From contig JANQFQ010000095.1 of the NCBI GenBank assembly GCA_028277765.1, forward strand, positions 113,908 through 177,907: a DNA stretch of 64,000 nt, given 5' to 3'. Below, one piece after another: positions 21,639 to 31,565 of this stretch (position 1 is its first letter; every line of letters begins with the position of its first letter). The position numbers were made by a program, and so were the translations under genes. The notes beneath the pieces are model-generated. The model ran no database searches, had not been told where the DNA came from, and was given only the letters and a program-made list of their open reading frames with translations. The DNA is from Desulfobacterales bacterium. Its GTDB lineage: Bacteria > Desulfobacterota > Desulfobacteria > Desulfobacterales > SURF-7.

Positions 21639-22451
21639 ATGCTTATAAACACAAACCTTTTTTTAGAAAAATACGGCCCCTGGGCACTTGTTGCCGGGGC
21701 AACAGAAGGAATTGGCGAAGCTTTTTCAAAAGAGCTGGCAAAAAGAGGGCTTAATATTGTTCTTGCTGCACGCAGGCCCAACCCTTTACATGAACTAGCT
21801 GAAACAATAAAAAAAGATTTTGGCGTGGATGCAAGACCTGTCCAACTCAACCTAGCTGATCAGAATTTCATGGAAAAACTGGTGTCTAAAACAGAAGATA
21901 TCCTGATTAATATGGTGGTGTATAATGCAGCGTATAGTACCATCGGTTCTTTTTTCAAGTTTCCCATGGAAGAACAGCTCAGGATTATTGATGTAAACTG
22001 CCGGGGCCCTGTTTATATAGCGCACCATTTCGGCGGGCTAATGAAGGAAAGGAAAAAGGGTGGAATCATTCTCATGTCATCAATGACTGCTTTTCAAGGA
22101 TCACCCATCCACACACATTATGGTGCAACAAAGGCGTTTAATCTCGTACTGGCCGAAGGCCTCTGGTATGAGCTGAAAGACAAGGGCGTTGACGTTCTCG
22201 CCTGCTGTGCTGGTGCCACATCCACACCCAACTATATTGCAACAAAACCAAAAGAACTCGGACCCCTTGCGCCAAAACCGTTGCCGGCTGAGACAGTGGT
22301 AAAAGAAGCTCTGGCAGCCCTTGGTAAACAACAGACAATCATCCCCGGATTTGCCTACCGCTTGTCGAGATTTTTCATGGACAAGCTTATGTCAAGGAAA
22401 CAGGCAGTTAAGATCATGGGAGATACTGCAGTAAAAATGTACGGCTATTAA
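21639..22451 (+). CDS. Short-chain dehydrogenase/reductase
   Basis: GATEGIGEAFSKELAKRG Rossmann motif; SSMTAFQGSPIHTHYGATKAFNL (S..YxxxK). Start revised from track 21561 to the ATG at 21639. Confidence 0.88.
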   Translation: MLINTNLFLEKYGPWALVAGATEGIGEAFSKELAKRGLNIVLAARRPNPLHELAETIKKDFGVDARPVQLNLADQNFMEKLVSKTEDILINMVVYNAAYSTIGSFFKFPMEEQLRIIDVNCRGPVYIAHHFGGLMKERKKGGIILMSSMTAFQGSPIHTHYGATKAFNLVLAEGLWYELKDKGVDVLACCAGATSTPNYIATKPKELGPLAPKPLPAETVVKEALAALGKQQTIIPGFAYRLSRFFMDKLMSRKQAVKIMGDTAVKMYGY

Positions 22452-22461
22452 TTATGGCGCG

Positions 22462-23199
22462 GTGAATAAAACAGGTGGCTCCATGAAAAAAATAATCTAC
22501 ATATTATGGAAACCCAACGAGCAGGTGCCGTCGCAAACACTCGATATTCTTATTAATAACTGCGCGCCCAAAATCCTTCAAACCCGCGCTTTAAAACTGA
22601 CTATGAATATTGATGATCCTTATTCTGATGTAAAATCTGCAGCTCCTTTTCACATTGGAGAACCGGTCTGTGCCCAGGTATCCATATGGCTGGAACAGGC
22701 TGACAACCTTTCTCCTTTTGAAGAAATACTTAAGTCCGCCGGGTTCAGACTGGCTGGTTATCTAGTGGATGAATCTGTTTATACAGATTATGGCAGCAAT
22801 GAGCATTCAGGCCCGAGGGATTGGCCGGACGGCCAGAGATCACCTGGGCTGATAGCTGTCAACCTTCTTGAAAGACCGAAACGGCTCTCCAGGAAAGAAT
22901 GGATGCACCGCTGGTTCAATACCCAGTCTCCTGTATCAGAATCAATGCAGCCGCGGCAGCGGTATATTCGAAATGTCATTATAAAACCAGTAACCCCTGA
23001 CGCCCCGCCTTATGAAGGTATCGTGGAGGAAGTATGGCCCTCTGCAAAACACATAACAAACCTGTTTCTTTTTTACTGCTCTGACAATGTTTTTCAGTTG
23101 GCAAAGAACATGACCATCATGATGTGGAGCGTAACCAGGTTCTTGAACCTGTTCAAGATCAGAAATGTAATCATGAGTGAATATCTTATAAAGACATGA
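22462..23199 (+). CDS. EthD-like domain protein
   Basis: Dimeric alpha/beta-barrel-like sequence with LSRKEWMHRWFNTQSPV. Confidence 0.5.
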   Translation: MNKTGGSMKKIIYILWKPNEQVPSQTLDILINNCAPKILQTRALKLTMNIDDPYSDVKSAAPFHIGEPVCAQVSIWLEQADNLSPFEEILKSAGFRLAGYLVDESVYTDYGSNEHSGPRDWPDGQRSPGLIAVNLLERPKRLSRKEWMHRWFNTQSPVSESMQPRQRYIRNVIIKPVTPDAPPYEGIVEEVWPSAKHITNLFLFYCSDNVFQLAKNMTIMMWSVTRFLNLFKIRNVIMSEYLIKT

Positions 23200-23253
23200 T
23201 ACCAGGTACTAGATGCTAGATACTGGATGCTGGATCACTGGTTTTTTTTCATT

Positions 23254-23739
23254 TTAATATGTCATCCCGCTTTTCCGCACATGCACCAAGGGACGTGCTT
23301 CATTATTCAGCACATAGCTGTTCAACACTTCCGCCACAATGATATCATGGTCACCAGGTTTCATGCCAGAGTGCCTCCTGCATTCAATTGCTGATTTTGC
23401 CACTTCAAGAATACATCCCCCGGCTTTCCCTTCTTTTATCGCCAGTGCATCAAAAGGATTCTTTTTCGGATCATACCCCGACCAGAAATGATCTATATAT
23501 GTGTTGTCATGGTCACCAATAATATTAACTGTAAAGATTTCACCATTTATAATGTGGCCATAAGCAGGCCGTCCGGGCTTTACTGCCAGGGATATCATCA
23601 AGGGATCAAATGAAACCTGCTGGACCCAGCTGGCAAGGTACCCGTCAATGATCCTGCTTTTTTTATCCCTTGCGCAGACAATAAAAAGACCAGATGGAAT
23701 GTGTCCAACTGCAGCAGCTTTTGTATTAATGTCATTCAT
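23254..23739 (-). CDS. Flavin reductase family protein
   Basis: VGHIPSGLFIVCARD...GYLASWVQQVSFDPLMISLAVKPGRPAYGHI. Confidence 0.88.
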   Translation of the reverse strand: MNDINTKAAAVGHIPSGLFIVCARDKKSRIIDGYLASWVQQVSFDPLMISLAVKPGRPAYGHIINGEIFTVNIIGDHDNTYIDHFWSGYDPKKNPFDALAIKEGKAGGCILEVAKSAIECRRHSGMKPGDHDIIVAEVLNSYVLNNEARPLVHVRKSGMTY

Positions 23740-24221
23740 TTTGTTCGTCCCTAATATATTATTAAAGATTGCTTTTTTGAGTAATTTTTGTTTTGCTAAT
23801 ATATATATGTTTTGCTGTATATAACAATGATTTTATACTTTTATACTGAAAGATGTCCTGTTTCCAAGTCGGCTACAAAAACAGATGGCTTTGCTAGCAT
23901 CTGATCCGTTTTTAATTTTATTGTATTTTATCGGCACTTTATGGTATAATTTTGGAAAGAGAAAATAAAAAATGTATCGATTATTTTGATATATTCGATA
24001 AAAAAGCATTTCTTTTCTCCTTTTTTTTAGTACTTTGCAGGTTCGGTTCTGATTTTGACTGTTCAATTTAGTGCGGTGAGAATTTAGAACCAGTTCCAGG
24101 AAAGTCTCACCAAAAGATAGTAAAATCAGAACAGCAAAATTTGATCTTGGAGCAGATGCGGCCGGTTTAGAGGTTAATTGTAAAAAAGACCCATGAACAA
24201 ACCATGTTGGAAGGAGATAAA

Positions 24222-26282
24222 ATGGCTACCAAAAAAAAGAATTCACTTAGTCTGCACATCGAAGCTGTAAAAGAGGGGAAGCGAAGTTTCGAAAACGCGT
24301 TTCAAGGGGTTTCAAGGATGATACTTGAAGGCGAAATTGAAAAGGTTGTCGTCAACGGCAAAACAACTTTTGACTTTAAGATCTTTCGCACAGGGAACAA
24401 ACATCTTATCGGAGTATTTGATGAAATAAATAGTTTTGTCTCCTATGTTAAGGACGCGGCCGAAGGAGGATCCTCCAAAGAGATGGCGTTTGTACTTGTG
24501 GGAGAACCTGGGAACGGTAAAACATTCTTTGTCGAATACCTGTGTGAAAAATACCGCAACTTTTTGTCCATAGATAAAAACAGAAAATACACGTTCAGAT
24601 TTATCAATATGGATAAGCTTGGAAATTATGGGAAAATCACCACCATAGAATCACAGACATATGAAGATCCCATGATCCTTGCCATGAATATGTGTGAAAC
24701 CGCAGACGAGAGCAAGTCGCACCTTACAAAGGAAGCAGGCTTTTCTGACAAGGAGCTTGAAAAAATCTATTATAATTATCGTCCCCTTGGCGCATGCAGC
24801 GGATATATATGGAACAATATACGTGAATACACAAACAATGATTTAAGCAAAATGATGGATTTTATTGAAGTGTTTCCTGTGCCGTTAATTGAAAGTATGG
24901 GCACGATTACAGGAAAATATCCTGCAAAGGATAAGATCACGTCATCAGCTGTTGATCTATTGGGCGAGGAATCGATCCAGCGTCTCCTGCACATTACAGA
25001 TACAAACAACCCGTACCGGTTTGATCTGCGCCGGGGAGCCCTTGCCCGTGTTGCTGGTGGAGGGGTTCATTTCAGCGATGAAATCTTTAAAAATAAAAAA
25101 GACCTTGTCCAGGTTTACCTGGGGGTTATTCAGAATCGAAACATTGAAATTGACGGTTTTAAATGGCCGATCGACACATTGATTATAGCCACAAGCAACA
25201 ATTCTGAGTTCAACCGGTTTCTCGCTGAAAAAGAAGAGGCTCCGATTGTTGACAGGTGCCGCATCTGCTATGTCGCCCACAATACAAACTACCTGCTTCA
25301 AGAAGACCTTACCGCTTACGCCATTGGAAGCGAGGCTAAGACAACCCTTAGCAGTGAAGAAATGCACCAGGATCCGAACCTTAATTACGCAGCTTCAGTT
25401 GTTTTTATTCTTTCACGGCTTCCACGCTCTGAGAAACTGACACCGGTTGAAACCATGAAACTGTCAGCCGGAGAAGTCGCAGGTGAAAAAAGCATAAAAA
25501 CACTGGCCGAAGTCATTGACATACTTAACCAGGATCCTGATATCACAAAGCGATTCGGCCAGAAAGGACTCGGTCAGAGGAATTTAGGAAGGACTGTACA
25601 GCTTCTCCTTGAAAGTTCTGAAACAAATGAGGGCCGCTGTATGTTTGCCCATGATATTTTTAAGGCGGTTGAACGGATAATACTCGACTATGTGCCTGAG
25701 GCTAACGATAGAGCCAAATTTCTTGAAGACCTTAAGACTGCTAAAGGCCTTTACCGTGAGCGTATCATGACTGAAATGTTTAACGCTTATATGGATGAAC
25801 CTCAGGCGATTCGAAAAGACGTAATGAACTATGTCAATATGATTATCGGCATTGATGCTGAAAACCTTGGCCCTGACAAAATGTGGAAGTACAAGGATCC
25901 GCAGACCGGAGAATTAAAATCGATCAAAATTGATGAGCGGTTTATAAAAAGCGTGGAAGAGGGGCTTGAGCTTAAAACAGAAGAACAGCGGGCCACATTC
26001 AGGACCACTATTCGCAAGATATACGGACAGAAAATCACCATAGACCCGAATTATGATTTTATGGACAACCTTGAACTTGTCAAAGCTGTCACAGACGTCA
26101 GACTGAAATCAGATATCGCTGGTGCAGGGAGCCTTATCGGCGCACTAGCCAACCGTACGAATGAGGAAAATCAGAAGTTGTACGACCGGATGATCGACAC
26201 CATGTTGAATAAGCTTAAATACTGCCGAACATGCGCACAGAAAACAATTGAATATTTCTGTACCCAGGAAGATGAAAAATGA
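24222..26282 (+). CDS. prkA: PrkA family serine protein kinase/AAA+ protein
   Basis: Walker A GEPGNGKTFF; PrkA-like sequence throughout; SD-like AGGAG before ATG 24222 (track start 24204). Confidence 0.9.
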   Translation: MATKKKNSLSLHIEAVKEGKRSFENAFQGVSRMILEGEIEKVVVNGKTTFDFKIFRTGNKHLIGVFDEINSFVSYVKDAAEGGSSKEMAFVLVGEPGNGKTFFVEYLCEKYRNFLSIDKNRKYTFRFINMDKLGNYGKITTIESQTYEDPMILAMNMCETADESKSHLTKEAGFSDKELEKIYYNYRPLGACSGYIWNNIREYTNNDLSKMMDFIEVFPVPLIESMGTITGKYPAKDKITSSAVDLLGEESIQRLLHITDTNNPYRFDLRRGALARVAGGGVHFSDEIFKNKKDLVQVYLGVIQNRNIEIDGFKWPIDTLIIATSNNSEFNRFLAEKEEAPIVDRCRICYVAHNTNYLLQEDLTAYAIGSEAKTTLSSEEMHQDPNLNYAASVVFILSRLPRSEKLTPVETMKLSAGEVAGEKSIKTLAEVIDILNQDPDITKRFGQKGLGQRNLGRTVQLLLESSETNEGRCMFAHDIFKAVERIILDYVPEANDRAKFLEDLKTAKGLYRERIMTEMFNAYMDEPQAIRKDVMNYVNMIIGIDAENLGPDKMWKYKDPQTGELKSIKIDERFIKSVEEGLELKTEEQRATFRTTIRKIYGQKITIDPNYDFMDNLELVKAVTDVRLKSDIAGAGSLIGALANRTNEENQKLYDRMIDTMLNKLKYCRTCAQKTIEYFCTQEDEK

Positions 26283-27517
26283 CGAACCTCTATACTTATA
26301 GTGACCTGTTTATGCTTCAGGCCACAACCGCACCAAAGGGCAATTATACAACATATATCCGATCTCTGGATGAACTTCTTGAGCGGGACAAGAAAAGGGA
26401 TAAAGACGGATTCCCGAGAAAAATCCGGGTCGGACGGATAATAAAACCTGGAAAGGGCGGCAAGGATAAAATCGTCGTCGTTCCCTCCACTGTTGAGGAA
26501 AAATTTATTCATGATAACAGGATCCTTGCTCCGCAGGAAGGAGAACCTTCCGGTGGTTCAGGTCAAGGAGAGGAAGGTGATGTGATCGGTGAGCAGCCGC
26601 TTCATGAGCCTGACCAGGGAGAAGGGGATGGTGAAGGTCCAGGAGAAGGATCAGCCGGACAGCATGAAATGGAATCCAGCGCGTATGACCTTGGCAAAAT
26701 TCTTTCAGAGCATTTTGAACTGCCAAACCTAAAAGATAAAGGGAAAAAACGTTCTTTTACCCGTTATACTTATGACATGACCGACAGGCACCGAGGTTTC
26801 GGCCAGGTTCTTGATAAGAAAGCAACTTTAAGAAAGATCGTTGAAACAAACATAAACCTTGGCAATATTCCCGATGTCAGCCAAATCGATCCAACAGGTT
26901 TTATTATTTCCCCTTACGATAGAATCTACCGGATCCTGTCCCGAGAAAAAGATTATGAATCACAGGCGGTAGTTTTCTTTATCAGGGACTATTCCGGATC
27001 AATGGGCGGTGCCCCAACCCAACTTGTCGTGGCCCAGCATGTACTTGTTTACAGCTGGCTCCTTTATCAGTATGAGAAACAGGTGGAAACACGGTTTATC
27101 CTTCATGATTCCGAAGCAAAAGAAGTGCCCGATTTTTATACGTATTACAACTCAAAAGTTGCTGGTGGAACAAAGGTGGCGTCCGCTTACAGAATGGTAA
27201 ATAAAATCGTCAATGACGAAAGCCTTGAGAAAGATTACAATATTTATATCTTTCACGGCACTGACGGTGATGACTGGGATACTGACGGTAAAGAGACAAT
27301 CCCTGAGATAAAAAAGATGCTCGTTTACGCTAACCGGGTAGGAATCACAATTGTTGAGCGAAAGCATAAGCAGGATAACGGCACAGAGGTTGAAAAATAT
27401 CTTAAAAAAGCAGAACTGCTAAAAAAGCATCCTGAACTTATACGACTGGACACCATGAAATCTGACGCAGATGAACCCCGGCTGATTGAAGGCATAAAAA
27501 AACTTATCAGCCAGTAA
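26279..27517 (+). CDS. DUF444 (YeaH/YhbH) family protein with vWA-like domain
   Basis: FIRDYSGSMGG metal-binding motif, Gly/Glu-rich linker, overlaps the prkA stop. Confidence 0.9.
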   Translation: MTNLYTYSDLFMLQATTAPKGNYTTYIRSLDELLERDKKRDKDGFPRKIRVGRIIKPGKGGKDKIVVVPSTVEEKFIHDNRILAPQEGEPSGGSGQGEEGDVIGEQPLHEPDQGEGDGEGPGEGSAGQHEMESSAYDLGKILSEHFELPNLKDKGKKRSFTRYTYDMTDRHRGFGQVLDKKATLRKIVETNINLGNIPDVSQIDPTGFIISPYDRIYRILSREKDYESQAVVFFIRDYSGSMGGAPTQLVVAQHVLVYSWLLYQYEKQVETRFILHDSEAKEVPDFYTYYNSKVAGGTKVASAYRMVNKIVNDESLEKDYNIYIFHGTDGDDWDTDGKETIPEIKKMLVYANRVGITIVERKHKQDNGTEVEKYLKKAELLKKHPELIRLDTMKSDADEPRLIEGIKKLISQ

Positions 27518-27535
27518 AAACAGGATCTGTCTACA

Positions 27536-29146
27536 ATGGAACTTATTGATCAGCACGCGAAAAAAATCATGGAAGGGTGCAAGGAACGAGCGCTTGCGGC
27601 AGGACTGAAATTCCAGAATGAATCTCTGGAATATATCGTTACAAACCGTGACCTGCTGGAACTCACACCAAAATATATGATTCCAACATTATATGATTAT
27701 TGGGTCCATGATGTGGAACTCCTAAAAGAGAAAGGTAGGTACGAGCTTTATCCCAGCAATCCATATGAAACAGTAATTAATACAAGACCCGCCATATCCT
27801 TTTATAACGACAACAACCCTGACTGGCTGAATGTCATGATATTTTATCATGTCCTGGCCCATATCGATTTTTTTCAGAACAACCTTTTTTTCCGTCATAC
27901 ATGGGATTATGATTTTACAGGCCAGGCCCTTTCAGACAAAAGATTAATTGCAAAACTAAGATCTGAAAAAGGGAGATGGGTTGACTATGTGATTGAATTT
28001 ACGCGAGGGATAGACAATATCGTGGGTTTTTACAATGAGCTTTCAGCCCTCAACGCTCCCCCCAAAACAGATATATCAAAAAAGCTTGATTATTATTTTG
28101 ATGTTTTTCTCCAGCAGAATAAGAGGTTAAATATCTCTGAATATATTAATGAAATTAATAGATATAATGACTGTGTAAAACAGTACGGGGCCAAGGGTGA
28201 AAAACACTTTTTTTCTGAAATAAGCGGTAAACACCCTGAATTTGACGCGATTTTTGAAAAAAGTCTCGACAAGAAAATCAATACCCGACCAGACCTTATA
28301 CAATACCTGATTGAGCATTCTGAGTTTCTGAATAAAGAAGAAAACAAATGGATGATATCGGTAATGGAAGTGGTCAGAAACACATCCATCTTTTTCCAGC
28401 CCCAGATCCGGACTAAAATCATGAACGAAGGGTGGGCTAGTTACTGGCATGAAATTCTTTTTCTCCAGGATGACCGGATCAATGGTCATGAAGTCGATTT
28501 TGCGCGGGTAAATGCCAAAGTAACGTCAATGCCGAGAGTTGGCCTCAATCCCTATGCCCTAGGCATGCGCCTTTTTTATTTTATCAAAGATATGGTAGAT
28601 AAGGGGAAATATTCCGTTGAATATAAAAAACTCCTGGATCAGGGAAAACGGGACAAATACGATTCAGGAAACGGAAACGGCAGGGATTTTATTTTTAAAA
28701 TTCGTGAAAACTTCAGTGATTTTATGTTTATTAACACTTTTGTTGATCAGGACTTTGTTACGAGCAACGATCTTTTTGTCGCAGGACGCAGGATAAACAA
28801 AAAAAAGATGGTCTGGGAATATTATGTAAAGAGCAGACAGGCTGAAGACTACAGGGAAATGCTGTTCAGCAAGCTGTATCATCCTCCCCGTATAGAAATT
28901 GACGAAGAAAAGTCAAAGCGCAACTTTCTATATCTTGTACATCATTTTGAAGGCAAGCCCCTGGTAAAAGAGTATATTTCAAATACCATGCTCGGCATAG
29001 AATATCTAAAAGGCGGACCTGTTAAACTTGAGACAAGTGAGGTCTCGGTTACAGCGCCGCCAAAAGAAGGTGAAGAACCTGAGATCAAGTGGGAACGTAT
29101 TTTATATACAATGGAAAAGCGCAAACTCACCAGAAGAAAGCTGTAA
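27536..29146 (+). CDS. SpoVR family protein
   Basis: MNEGWASYWHEILF, NVMIFYHVLAHIDFFQNN; position after the YeaH homologue. Confidence 0.9.
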   Translation: MELIDQHAKKIMEGCKERALAAGLKFQNESLEYIVTNRDLLELTPKYMIPTLYDYWVHDVELLKEKGRYELYPSNPYETVINTRPAISFYNDNNPDWLNVMIFYHVLAHIDFFQNNLFFRHTWDYDFTGQALSDKRLIAKLRSEKGRWVDYVIEFTRGIDNIVGFYNELSALNAPPKTDISKKLDYYFDVFLQQNKRLNISEYINEINRYNDCVKQYGAKGEKHFFSEISGKHPEFDAIFEKSLDKKINTRPDLIQYLIEHSEFLNKEENKWMISVMEVVRNTSIFFQPQIRTKIMNEGWASYWHEILFLQDDRINGHEVDFARVNAKVTSMPRVGLNPYALGMRLFYFIKDMVDKGKYSVEYKKLLDQGKRDKYDSGNGNGRDFIFKIRENFSDFMFINTFVDQDFVTSNDLFVAGRRINKKKMVWEYYVKSRQAEDYREMLFSKLYHPPRIEIDEEKSKRNFLYLVHHFEGKPLVKEYISNTMLGIEYLKGGPVKLETSEVSVTAPPKEGEEPEIKWERILYTMEKRKLTRRKL

Positions 29147-29208
29147 GAATCGAAAGTTAAATTCTTTTTTTGGCCGGAACAATTAAAAAAACAATCAGCG
29201 GATAAAAA

Positions 29209-31548
29209 ATGAAAAACATAAAAAAGGCGTTAAAAAAACTAAATAAAAATGTGGGTGACCGGAATCAACTTGATACGATTACCTTTGAACAATTTCTAGA
29301 GAAAGTTTCCAAAAAACCTGAAATGGCCATACGGAATGTTTTCCAGGTTTTTAATGACATGGTTGAAGACTATGTTGATGAAGGGATAGATGAGTATCCT
29401 GATGATCCTGAATCCATTAATTACCTGTTTTATGACTGCGGCCGTCTGTTTGTTGAAGGTTCGGATAATCCTTTTTTCGCTGACCGGCTGTTCGCCAATC
29501 GATTAATAAACCGTGTTGCATCGATGAAAACAGGCGCGCAGCAAAACAAGATATACATTTTTAAAGGCCCCCATGGTTGCGGAAAAAGTACTTTTTTAAA
29601 TAACCTTTTACGAAAATTTGAAGAATATGCGAATTTTGAAGAAAGTGCCTGCTTTGAGACAATCTGGAGGCTTGACCGGCAGCTGCTTGACAGGAGTGCT
29701 GAATATACCAGTAGCCCCTTGCTTGAAAGGATATTCCAGATGATGGGAAGTTCAGGACACTATAACGGCAGCACCAGCCATGAAGCGACTGATGAAAATG
29801 TATCAGCTTATGAAACGTCTCACGATGAAGACCTTGCTGCGCCTTATATAACGGATGAATATATCGAAGTGCCGTGCCCTAGCCACGATCACCCTGTGTT
29901 GATGATCCCAAAAGAACACCGGCGATCTTTTTTTGACGACATTCTGACAAACAATGAATTTAAGTGGAAACTTTTCACAGACAAAGAATACGATTGGGTT
30001 TTCAGGAACAATTCGTGTACCATTTGCAGCTCTCTTTATGAAGTCCTTTTGAACAAGCTTAAAAAACCTCAGGAAGTTTTCCGAATGATCTTCGCGGGAC
30101 CATACAGATTTAACAGGCGTCTTGGCGAAGGGATCAGCGTTTATAATCCCGGCGACAAACCCATGAAGGAGATCATGTTAAGAAACCCGATGCTCCAGAA
30201 AAGAATAAACCACCTCCTTAAAGACAGTAACCAAGTAAAGTATCTATTTTCAAGATACGCAAAAACAAACAACGGTATTTATACCCTTATGGACATCAAG
30301 TCGCACAATGTTGGACGCCTGATTGAACTTCACAATATCATAAGTGAAGGTGTTCATAAAGTGGAAGATATTGAAGAAAATGTAGAATCCCTGTTTATCG
30401 CTCTCATGAACCCTGAAGATGAAAAAAATATTGAGGACTTTCAATCTTTTGCTGACAGGATCGAATATATTTACATCCCTTATGTTATGGATCTGAACAC
30501 GGAAGTCCAGATTTATATGAACACGTTTGGAAAGCATATTGAAGAAGCGTTCCTTCCCCGAATACTGAACAATTTCGCGCGAATCATTATTTCATCCCGT
30601 TTAAACACCAAGTCAGAAGCGCTTCTGGAATGGATTGGCAAGCCTGAAAAATATAAAAAATACTGTGACAAGAACCTTCAGCTCCTTAAAATGGAGATCT
30701 ACAGGGGGGTTATTCCTGAATGGCTCGATAGGGAAGATACAAAAAACTTTACCGCAAAACGGCGGCGGAAACTGATTGACGAATCGGAAACAGAGGGGGA
30801 CAAAGGTTTTTCCGGCCGGGATTCTATTAAAATATTTAATGACTTTTACTCCACATATGTAAAGGAAGACAGGCTCATTAACATGTCCACCCTTTGCATC
30901 TTTTTCACAAAGGCCCGCAAGAATCTTGCGAAAAGTATTCCCGACGGATTTATCGATTCACTTCTTAACATGTATGACTATACGGTTTTACAGGAAGTAA
31001 AGGAATCTCTTTTTAATTACAATGAGGAACAAATTTCCAGGGAGATACAGCAATATCTGTTTGCCGTAAACTTTGAGGTCGGGACCTCGGAAAAGTGTAC
31101 GTTCACAGGAGAGAAACTGGAAATTACCGAAGATTTCTTTGAAGCTATCGAAAAACGGATTATTGGTGATAAGGCGGACAAGGCAAAGCGAGTCTCCCTT
31201 CGGAAAGATACGCAAAAAGAATATGCATCAAACACGTTGACAAAGGAAATACAGGTTGAAGAAAAACCGATCACGAAGACAAAGCTTTATCAGTCAATAC
31301 ATGAAAGGTATATTTACAATCTTAAAGAAAAAGTACTTGATCCGTTTCTTGAAAATGAAAATTTTCGCCGGGCAATAAAAGATTATAACAAAGAAGACTT
31401 TAAAACATATGATAAAAAAATCAGGGATGACATTACGTTCATGACAAACAACCTTTGTGATAATTACGATTATACTGAGCAAGGCGCCATAGAAATCTGT
31501 ATGTACGTTATTGATAACGACCTAGCGAAAAAATATAAAAACACCTAA
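29209..31548 (+). CDS. Second, divergent PrkA-type AAA+/serine kinase
   Basis: Walker A GPHGCGKSTFLNN; Cys/His-containing insert (CPSHDHPVLMIP...CTICSSLYEVLL); PrkA-like body. Confidence 0.8.
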   Translation: MKNIKKALKKLNKNVGDRNQLDTITFEQFLEKVSKKPEMAIRNVFQVFNDMVEDYVDEGIDEYPDDPESINYLFYDCGRLFVEGSDNPFFADRLFANRLINRVASMKTGAQQNKIYIFKGPHGCGKSTFLNNLLRKFEEYANFEESACFETIWRLDRQLLDRSAEYTSSPLLERIFQMMGSSGHYNGSTSHEATDENVSAYETSHDEDLAAPYITDEYIEVPCPSHDHPVLMIPKEHRRSFFDDILTNNEFKWKLFTDKEYDWVFRNNSCTICSSLYEVLLNKLKKPQEVFRMIFAGPYRFNRRLGEGISVYNPGDKPMKEIMLRNPMLQKRINHLLKDSNQVKYLFSRYAKTNNGIYTLMDIKSHNVGRLIELHNIISEGVHKVEDIEENVESLFIALMNPEDEKNIEDFQSFADRIEYIYIPYVMDLNTEVQIYMNTFGKHIEEAFLPRILNNFARIIISSRLNTKSEALLEWIGKPEKYKKYCDKNLQLLKMEIYRGVIPEWLDREDTKNFTAKRRRKLIDESETEGDKGFSGRDSIKIFNDFYSTYVKEDRLINMSTLCIFFTKARKNLAKSIPDGFIDSLLNMYDYTVLQEVKESLFNYNEEQISREIQQYLFAVNFEVGTSEKCTFTGEKLEITEDFFEAIEKRIIGDKADKAKRVSLRKDTQKEYASNTLTKEIQVEEKPITKTKLYQSIHERYIYNLKEKVLDPFLENENFRRAIKDYNKEDFKTYDKKIRDDITFMTNNLCDNYDYTEQGAIEICMYVIDNDLAKKYKNT

Positions 31549-31565
31549 AATAGTCATCTCCGGAA

